19,427 bases of DNA from JADIYM01 sp964641945 (GTDB lineage Bacteria; Acidobacteriota; Blastocatellia; UBA7656; JADIYM01): NCBI GenBank assembly GCA_964641945.1, contig CAZXLQ010000069.1, positions 1-19,427 of the forward strand. Direction: 5' to 3'. A program made the position numbers and the translations under genes. Every line of letters starts with the position of its first letter. Position 1 is the stretch's first letter. Under the pieces are notes generated by a model, which had not been told where the DNA came from, did no database searches, and saw nothing but the letters and a program-made list of their open reading frames with translations. This document shows, piece by piece, positions 8,126 to 15,100 of the stretch.

Positions 8126-9223
8126 ATGCGAACAGAGCGCGGCGACCGCGGGATTGGAGCGTGCAGCGTGCGGGCGCTCGCAGGGGCGGTGTCGCTGGCG
8201 GCAATGCTTGCAGGGGCGTCACTCGCGCAGTCTCCGGTTCCTGCTCCGCCACCGCCTGCGCCGGTCGAGAAGGTTCCGGAGCCGGTCGCGTCACAGGACG
8301 ACGACCCGATCACGCTCGCTGGCGACCTCGTGCTCGTGCCGGTGTCGGTGCGCAAGGAGCGAGGCGGAGTTGTCGTCGACATGGACAGGAGCGAGTTCGC
8401 GCTCGTCGAAGACGGCGCGCCGCAGGAGATCGCGTTCTTCAATCGCGACGTCGCGCCGATCGACGTAGTCCTGCTCGTCGACGGCAGCGGAAGCGTGGAA
8501 GGCTCGCTCGACGTCATCCAATCCGCTGCGCTGTCCTTCATCAAGCAACTGCGACCCGTGGACCGCTTTACGGTCGTGTCGTTCGCGGACCATCCGATAA
8601 TCCTCCTGGACTGGTCCACCGACGTGAAATCGGCGGCCGGCGCGCTTCGGGCGATCGAGCCGAAGGGCAACACGGCCCTTTACGGCTCGGTCATCGCGGT
8701 CCTCTACGAGCGCTTCGACGCGTCGCCGGTCGGGAGGCGCAGAGCCGTGGTCGTTCTGTCGGACGGCGACGACACGACCTCGAGTGTTACATCGCGCAGC
8801 GCCGCCCGTGCCGCGCTTCTGCACGATGCGAGCGTCTACGTCGTGTCGATCAGCCGTCTGCTCGCCGACCGGTTCGCCGAGTTCGCCCGTACGACCGGCA
8901 TCCCGACTCAGGAACGTGTGAAGTTCCGGACCTTGTCCGATCGCCTGCGTCGATCCGAGGAGCGGCTCGAGTACCTGGCCAGCCAGTCGGGAGGGCGGGT
9001 GGTCTATCCGAGGAGGTTCGGCGATCTGGGCATCGCATACGACGAAATCGCCGAGGAGATTCGGTCGCGATACCTTCTCGGCTACTACCCCCCACCCGGC
9101 TCGGCTCCCGGATTCCACGAGATCGGTGTCACGACCCGGCGAAAAAAGGTGTTGTTGCACGCTCGCCAGGGGTATTTTCGGGATGGCATGGGCGACGAGG
9201 CCGCTGACCCGAATCGACCATAG
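8126..9223 (+). CDS. Secreted VWA domain protein (VWFA-related acidobacterial family)
   Basis: 365 residues from the ATG at 8126. The frame is open further upstream but runs back through the Roadblock gene. Residues about 14-34 are a signal peptide core (AVSLAAMLAGASLA, likely cut at LAQS), followed by a Pro/Ala linker. About 66-105 is the lead-in typical of TIGR03436 proteins (LVLVPVSVRKERGG, FALVEDGAPQEI). The VWA domain begins near 112. Its MIDAS motif is intact (D119-G-S121-G-S123), with T183 in GNTALYGS and D213/D215 in VVVLSDGDDTTSS. The end (YLLGYYPPPG, then GFHEIGV) also matches this family. VWA domains bind divalent metal and mediate extracellular protein interaction; the partner is unknown. 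This family is heavily expanded in Acidobacteriota, which supports the taxonomic guess. Confidence 0.9.
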   Translation: MRTERGDRGIGACSVRALAGAVSLAAMLAGASLAQSPVPAPPPPAPVEKVPEPVASQDDDPITLAGDLVLVPVSVRKERGGVVVDMDRSEFALVEDGAPQEIAFFNRDVAPIDVVLLVDGSGSVEGSLDVIQSAALSFIKQLRPVDRFTVVSFADHPIILLDWSTDVKSAAGALRAIEPKGNTALYGSVIAVLYERFDASPVGRRRAVVVLSDGDDTTSSVTSRSAARAALLHDASVYVVSISRLLADRFAEFARTTGIPTQERVKFRTLSDRLRRSEERLEYLASQSGGRVVYPRRFGDLGIAYDEIAEEIRSRYLLGYYPPPGSAPGFHEIGVTTRRKKVLLHARQGYFRDGMGDEAADPNRP

Positions 9224-9242
9224 GGCCATCGGCCCGATCTTT
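9223..9242 (+). terminator. Weak candidate terminator after the VWA gene
   Basis: GGGCC-atc-GGCCC (9223-9235) forms a five-pair GC stem with a three-base loop, followed by gatcttt. The stem begins in the VWA stop codon and the T-run is short, so termination efficiency is doubtful. It lies just before the ECF-type promoter. Confidence 0.28.
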
Positions 9243-9245
9243 CGC

Positions 9246-9273
9246 AAACTTTCCGGGTCTCGATGAGGTCTAC
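9246..9273 (+). promoter_or_regulatory. ECF-type (RpoE-like) promoter of the sigma/anti-sigma operon
   Basis: AAACTT (9246-9251) and GTCTAC (9268-9273) are separated by exactly 16 bp. This matches the general GAACTT / GTCTA layout of group ECF sigma promoters. Its position directly before the sigma gene suggests positive autoregulation. Transcription would start near 9280. Confidence 0.55.
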
Positions 9274-9329
9274 AGGTTTGCAGAACGGGTATGCGATCGC
9301 GAGCCGAAGCTTCGGAGGCCGACCAGAAC

Positions 9330-9899
9330 GTGGAGATCACCGATCAACTGCTGATCCAGAGGGTGCTCGGCGGAGAAACCGACGCCTACGGTCTGCTCGT
9401 GCGACGGTGGGAGCGCCACATCTACGGCCTCAACCTGCGGATGCTCGGCCACGCCGAGGACGCGCAGGACGCCACGCAGGAAACGTTCATATCAGCGTAC
9501 ACGAATCTGAAGAGCTTTCGCGGAGACGCCAAGTTTTCGTCGTGGCTCTATCGAATCGCACTCAATGTCTGCCATTCGAAATTGCGCCGCAGGGTTCGTC
9601 GCCCGGACGCGTCGCTGGAGCAGCAGTTCGAGGATGTGGGTTTCGAGCCGGCGTCGACTGATGCGGGGGTCGAGGAGCAGTTTCTTGGCGACCAGGTCAG
9701 CGCGCAGGTCCGTCGGGCGCTCGGCGCGATTCCGGCGGAGATGCGGCAGGTGATCATCATGAAGGAGTACGAGGACCTCAAGTTCCACGAGATCGCCGAG
9801 GTGCTCGACATTCCTGTGAGTACGGTGAAGACGCGGATGTACACGGGGTTGCGCGAGTTGCGGAAGCGGCTCGAGCATTTGCGGCCGGTTGTTCAGTAG
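9330..9899 (+). CDS. ECF-family RNA polymerase sigma factor (RpoE-like)
   Basis: 189 residues from GTG 9330, or 202 from an in-frame ATG at 9291. I prefer the GTG. GGAGG lies at 9314-9318, the protein then begins VEITDQLLIQRVLGG like other ECF factors, and the upstream promoter would leave only about 11 nt before the ATG. Region 2 includes LVRRWERHIYGLNLRMLG, EDAQDATQETFISAY and FSSWLYRIALNVC. Region 4 includes IPAEMRQVIIMKEYEDL and the helix-turn-helix HEIAEVLDIPVSTVKTRM. These are complete and typical. The anti-sigma gene follows after 35 nt. The sigma factor would direct transcription of an envelope or stress regulon, including its own operon if the upstream promoter is real. Confidence 0.93.
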   Translation: MEITDQLLIQRVLGGETDAYGLLVRRWERHIYGLNLRMLGHAEDAQDATQETFISAYTNLKSFRGDAKFSSWLYRIALNVCHSKLRRRVRRPDASLEQQFEDVGFEPASTDAGVEEQFLGDQVSAQVRRALGAIPAEMRQVIIMKEYEDLKFHEIAEVLDIPVSTVKTRMYTGLRELRKRLEHLRPVVQ

Positions 9900-9934
9900 G
9901 GAAGTCGGGGTTCGAGAGACAGAAGGGTGAAGCC

Positions 9935-10681
9935 ATGACCACGAAGCGAACGGAACGAGACGCATGCGAGCGGGGCGACCTGCTCGTGACGGTGCTTTAC
10001 GGCGAAGCGAACAAGGCTGAGCGAGCCGAGTTCGAGGCGCACCGGGCGGGTTGTACGGTTTGCGCCGAGGATTTCGCCGCGTTTGGCGAGGTGCGGCAGT
10101 CGCTTCAAGGCTGGGAGGTCGAGCGTGTGCCCGAGATCCGCGTCGAGATCCGGCCGAGTCTGTGGGAGCGCGTGCGCCAGTCCTTCGTGATGCTTCCGAC
10201 TTCCGCCCGATGGGTAACCGCCGGCGCCTGCGCGATGCTGCTGCTCGCCGTCGTCAATACGGACCTGAGCGTCGGACCCAACGGCGTCTCGTTCCGCACC
10301 GGACTGATCCCGAGGCCAGCGGAGTCGCCGGTCGTGCGTGTTGTTCCAGGCGGCGATCCGGCGGTGCCGACGCCGGTTGGAAGCGGTACGGCGGTGACGC
10401 TGACGGCCGAGCAGCTCGATCGACTGATTGCCGAACGAACGGACGCGGTGGTGCAGGCGCAGCTCGCGTCGTATCGCGAAGAGCTCGACAACGAGCTGAA
10501 AACGCTCCAGGTGCAGCTCGTGTCGACGAAGTCGGTGGGTGACGTTCAGAAGCTGTCGAAGCAGGTCGCCGCGCAGCGTCGCAAGATCGACGAGTTGCAG
10601 CGCGACATCGACCGTACCGCCGGTTACGGAGGCTCGGACCTTTTCGGTGCCGTACTGAGCACTCCTGAGCCTGGAACGTAG
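9935..10681 (+). CDS. Membrane anti-sigma factor with ZAS zinc-finger motif and extracytoplasmic coiled coil
   Basis: 248 residues; the ATG is preceded by AAGGG at about 9 nt. The N-terminal 50 residues hold the ZAS signature H36-x3-C40-x2-C43, with C11 as a possible further ligand, as in anti-sigma factors that sequester an ECF sigma in the cytoplasm. About 92-108 is a single transmembrane helix (WVTAGACAMLLLAVVNT). A Pro-rich linker follows. About 157-226 is a strongly heptad-like coiled coil (LTAEQLDRLIAERTDAVV through KIDELQRDIDRT), predicted to be outside the inner membrane. Position and motif make it the cognate regulator of the preceding sigma factor. The long coiled coil could oligomerise, or present a regulated proteolysis site; that is inference. 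Confidence 0.9.
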   Translation: MTTKRTERDACERGDLLVTVLYGEANKAERAEFEAHRAGCTVCAEDFAAFGEVRQSLQGWEVERVPEIRVEIRPSLWERVRQSFVMLPTSARWVTAGACAMLLLAVVNTDLSVGPNGVSFRTGLIPRPAESPVVRVVPGGDPAVPTPVGSGTAVTLTAEQLDRLIAERTDAVVQAQLASYREELDNELKTLQVQLVSTKSVGDVQKLSKQVAAQRRKIDELQRDIDRTAGYGGSDLFGAVLSTPEPGT

Positions 10682-10825
10682 TCAGCCGCTTGCCATCGGG
10701 ACGCAGCCGTTCCACTTCCCCGTTCCTCGAGCCGCGAGCGGTAGCGAGCGTCCCACGGACGGTGGCTGAAGCCGCAAGCTCGTCGCTTCGGAATGACAGA
10801 AGCGATCGGAACCGTTCGCCGCCTA

Positions 10826-12049
10826 CTATCGGCGACGCAGGATCTGACCTTCACCGGCGGCCCACACTTCGGACCGCGACCGCGCAAACAGCGTACGAAA
10901 GGCGCGTGCGGTCTGAACCCCGGGCCTCTTCGGAGGCCGCTGCAGGTTCGCCACGCCGGTCGTTTGGAACTTCGTCTGTTGCCTCCACGTCGCGCCACCG
11001 TCCGTCGTGGCGTATACGGCGGCACGGTCGCCGACGGCCCAGCCGCGGTTCGCATCGACGAATGTGATGTCGAAGAAGCTCCGCTCAGCGACGAGAGCAA
11101 TATTCCAGGTCGCTCCGCCATCGCTCGTCTCGAGCAGTTTGGAAGGTCCGGGGAGGTCGGTAACAGCATCGATGGTCAGTCCGACGGCGAAGCCGCGCGT
11201 TGCCGACACGAAATGAACGGCGCGCAGGAACTGTCCGCCCGTCGCGGGCTGCCGCGCCCAGGTCATTCCGCCGTCGGTCGTGTGGTACAGGGCATCCTCC
11301 TCCCCGTTCTCGAGGCTACCGGTCGCTGCCCAGCCGAGCGTCGGACTGACGAAATGGAGATCGTTGATTGCCGCGGGAACGACCGGGCCGGAATCCGGCG
11401 TCTTCGTTTCGGTCCACGTGCGCCCGCCGTCCGTCGTCATGAGGAGCATTCCACGGACGTTGACACCCTCGCCGGATGGGACGTCGCCGCCGGCCCATCC
11501 CGTCTTCGCGTCGATGAAGTACATCGACGCAATACTCTCGCTGATCAACATCGGAGGACCCGACGTGTCGCCCGACTTCGGCTGAAAAATGACCGGCTCG
11601 ACGGAGCGCTGCGAAGTCCAGTTCGTGCCGACCGGTTCCTCGTTCCAAGTCTGGCCACCGTCCTTCGTCGTGTAAACGACACCCTCGGCTCCGACCGCGA
11701 ATCCGACTTCCTCGTCGACGAAATCGACGTCAAGAAGCGAATCGCCGACGATCTCGAGTACGGCAACCCAGGTTGCGCCTCCGTTGACAGATCGGAGGAT
11801 GACGCTGACGTTGTTGTCAGGGTCGTTTCCAACGATCCACCCGCTCGCGACCGACACGAAGTCGACCGCAACGAGGTCGTACGGCATCGTCGCAGTCGTG
11901 TCGACATGGGTCGCCGCTCCTCGCGTCGTCGAGGCGTTCGAGTTGGTCTGCGAGTTCGCATTTCCGGACTCTGGCGCACGACCTCCGCACCCCGCCACAA
12001 AGGCCAGCACCAACACTCCTGCAAGACAACGGAATCGGCGGATCTCCAC
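10826..12049 (-). CDS. Ycf48/BNR-repeat beta-propeller lipoprotein
   Basis: 407 residues from GTG 12049. GGAGGT sits 6 nt upstream, which decides against the in-frame ATG at 12070 and longer forms. The N-terminus (VEIRRFRCLAGVLVLAF) leads into a lipobox V-A-G-C, so C21 is the likely lipidated residue. A Ser/Asn/Thr-rich linker follows. The rest is a seven-bladed-type propeller with repeated Asp-box units: GGATWVAV, DGGQTWNE, DGGRTWTE, DGGMTWAR, DGGATWNI, DGGATWRQ. These alternate with F(V/I)D/S...GWAVG segments (SGWIVG, VGFAVG, TGWAGG, LGWAAT, RGFAVG, RGWAVG). This is the Ycf48/Hcf136-like pattern. In cyanobacteria Ycf48 assembles photosystem II; non-photosynthetic homologues have no settled role. 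It lies downstream of the kinase gene on the same strand with a 137-bp gap, and converges with the anti-sigma gene. Confidence 0.92.
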   Translation of the reverse strand: MEIRRFRCLAGVLVLAFVAGCGGRAPESGNANSQTNSNASTTRGAATHVDTTATMPYDLVAVDFVSVASGWIVGNDPDNNVSVILRSVNGGATWVAVLEIVGDSLLDVDFVDEEVGFAVGAEGVVYTTKDGGQTWNEEPVGTNWTSQRSVEPVIFQPKSGDTSGPPMLISESIASMYFIDAKTGWAGGDVPSGEGVNVRGMLLMTTDGGRTWTETKTPDSGPVVPAAINDLHFVSPTLGWAATGSLENGEEDALYHTTDGGMTWARQPATGGQFLRAVHFVSATRGFAVGLTIDAVTDLPGPSKLLETSDGGATWNIALVAERSFFDITFVDANRGWAVGDRAAVYATTDGGATWRQQTKFQTTGVANLQRPPKRPGVQTARAFRTLFARSRSEVWAAGEGQILRRR

Positions 12050-12186
12050 GATCGTACCTCCAAGGCGCATCACCTGCGAGTGTGTAGTCGCGTCCGCAAC
12101 TCGCTGACTGAGAATGAGTTCGAGCCCCCGACGGTTACGCGGCCTCCCGGATTGGCGCCGCATTCTCCGTCCCGTCACCGCGGATG

Positions 12187-15100
12187 TCAACGTGTCGAGT
12201 CGATCCAGAGTTTCTCGTATGCGACGTACGGAAGCGCCAGCGTGACTTCGAGACCGCGAACTTCAGGTCGGACGTATCGGTAGCTGCGTGAATGAACGAT
12301 CGGGAGCAGCAGGGCGCGACGGGCAACGATGGCTTCTATCTCGCGATACAGGTCGTGGCGCAACTCGGGATCGACGGCGGTCCGGCTGCGATCGATCAGA
12401 CGATCGACATCGGGCGTGCCACAGAACCGGCCGATCCACCCTCGTTCGGAGCGGAGCAGACCGTGAATGAACGAATCGGCGTCAGGGTAGTCGGCAATCC
12501 ACCCGAAGAGGAACATGTCGTCGACGCCCGCGGCCCGTGCGGCCTCCCATTCCTCTCTCGACGGCGAATGGATCCTGGCTCGAATCCCGATGGCACCAAG
12601 TGCCTCGAAGAGCTCGCGGCGCAGTGCCGCTTCCGAGCCTTCAGAGTAGAGCGGACGCATCAGGCAGCTCAGCTCGATGTCACGAGCGAGCGGCGCCGGC
12701 CTGATTCCACTTCCGGTCGTGCGAAGGTTGCCGCTGTGGCCGATGAGGCCAGGCGGGACGATGCTGCTGGCGACCGTCGCGTAAGGCCCGGAAGCACGTC
12801 TCACGATGGCCTCGATGTCGAGCGATCCGACGATGTGGTGTCGTATTGCCTCATCCGCGAGCGGCCCCTTGTGCACGTTGAAGGCAAGGATCACGGTCTG
12901 GAGACCCGGCGCTTCGCTGTAGCTTGCCGCAACCGCCGGATCGGTTCTTATGCTCGCCTCGTCCTCGGGAAGGAGGTTCCACGCAATGGACGCGCGGCCC
13001 GAGCGAAAAGCCTCGGCCGTTGCCTGCGGGGTGCACCCGAAGGTGAAGACCAGACCGTCGGCTCTCGGCAGACCCTCGCGCCAATACGTAAGATTGGCGT
13101 CGAGCTCGAGCCGCACTCCCGGTTCGAACCGGGCGACGTGGAACGGACCTGTACCCACCGCCGCCTCCCGCCAGACACCGGATTCGGGGGTCGATCCCTC
13201 GGGAACGATTGAAACCTGCGGGTCGGTGAGAACGGACGGGAAGAACGCTACAGGGTCCTCGAGCTCGATCGTGAACTCGAGTCGCGAAAGAATCCGGAAG
13301 CCCACCAGCTCGGAAGTCGAACCGTTCAAGACGGCCGTTGCGCCGCGGATTGGCGATAGATGCCAGCGGAACACACTCTCCGGATTTCTCAGGAGCCTTT
13401 CGATCGAGTATCGAACGTCTCGCGCCGTAAGCGAACGGCCGTTGTGGAATGTCACATCGTCGCGAAGGATGAATCGAATGAGGCGGCCGTCGTCCTCGAC
13501 GTCGAAGCTGCGGGCCAGCCATGGAATCACGCGGGCTCCGTCGGGGTTACGCAGCAGCGGCTCGAATATGTTGCCGAGAACTTCGGACTCGAGGTCCATC
13601 CGGATGATCGACGGATCGAGCGATCGGAGGTCGCATCCGATCGGAACGGGCACGTTGATTCGTCCGCCGCGCCGGCCGCGCTTGTCGGCCGCGGCTGGCG
13701 CCGGAGTCTTGCCGACGGAATCGAAGTTCATGTAAGGAGGATCGCTCTGCAGGACGAGGCGATGCACGCGGTGCGAGGCCAGCCGATGCTCGGTCTCGTA
13801 GAAGAGCGGAATCACCGTGCAATCCTCCTGGAGCCGATCCTCGATCTGCCGATAGAGCGTTTCCCGTCGATCGGATTGCTGTTCGAGTCGCGCGCTTTCG
13901 AGCAGTCCGTCGAGCGAGTCCGAGTCGAGATACCGTCTCAGTCGGCCGCTCGCCGTGTGGAAGAGTGCGTGCGTAAAGGCATCGGGATCCGCGTAGTCGC
14001 CGGACCAGCCACCGAAGTAAACATCCGCGTCGTCATCGACCGTTTCGGCGTCGTCAACCTGACCGTCCGAGTCGCGAAGGGTGACGTTGATTCCATAGTC
14101 GGACCAGAGCCCGACGATCGTGTCGACAAGTTTCTGGTGGCGGTGCCGGAATCCGAACGACACGAGAGCCTTCAGTTCTCGTCTCGGACCGCACGTTGAG
14201 AGCCACGATTCAACCTGTTCGTGCGATACGGCCGGCTGTCGCCGGTTCGGATCGTGGCCGAGGGTCCCGGGAGGAATCATCCCTTCGGCCGGAATCGCGA
14301 ACCGTCCGATCGACGTGCGGACCACGGTGTGGACCGCGAGTATTCCGCGCATCGCCGCGCGCATCGGCAGACTCACTGCGTCGGATCGACTTCGGTTGAA
14401 GAGGAGAAACCAGACATTGGAACCCGGTGCCTCGACGAGCCGGTAGCGTCGTCGACGATCGCGAAGCAGTTCCTCGAGCTCGATCGCCGGAACTCCACGC
14501 ACGATGTCGGATTCACCCGAAGCCGCGCGACCGGCCAACTCCGCCCCGGTGAGGTTTCCGACGACCTCGATGGCCGCGACGTTGGCGGGCGCGCCGCGCC
14601 ACGGCTGCGGATTCCGGGCGAGGGTCACGCGATCCTGACCAAAGGAACCGATTGAGAACGGACCTGTGCCGACCGGTTCGCCGCCGGCGTTTTCGGCCGG
14701 GATCGCAAGTGCAGTTCGTACGTCGGACAGCAGTGCCGGGAAGATCGGAAGCGGCTGTTCGAAGCGACAAGTCAACTCGAGACCATCGGCCGACAGGGCG
14801 CTGAGCCGCTCGTCCTGACCGCTTCGATACTCGTCGACGCCGGCAAGGTGAGCAAATCCAAGCGGCAGGTCACGATCGCACGTACGGATCGCGAGCTCGA
14901 ACGACTGGCGAACAACCTCAGCGTTCACCGGTCGTCCGTCGTGCGTTCTCACGTCGTCGCGAAGCTCGAGGCGAAAGACCCGTCCGCCATCCGTGCCTTC
15001 CCATTTGTCGACGAGGTTCGGACCAAGTACTCCGTTCGCGTCCGTCCTCAGCAGCGTTTCGAACGTCGCCGCGAGCGTCTCGACGTCGCCGCGAGTCCGG

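Noticed and set aside
8161..9340. Long frames on both strands overlapping the VWA gene
   Set aside because: They are out-of-frame shadows; only the VWA frame has a signal peptide, MIDAS residues and family-typical ends.
10682..10825. Possible bidirectional terminator between the anti-sigma and Ycf48-like genes
   Set aside because: Only a five-base GAAGC/GCTTC pairing with a 12-base loop and no T-run was found in this convergent gap.
10793..12283. 496-residue open frame on the plus strand opposite the Ycf48-like gene
   Set aside because: It is antisense to a lipoprotein with clear repeats, has Arg/Asp-rich low-information sequence typical of GC-rich shadow frames, and shows no domain or ribosome site.
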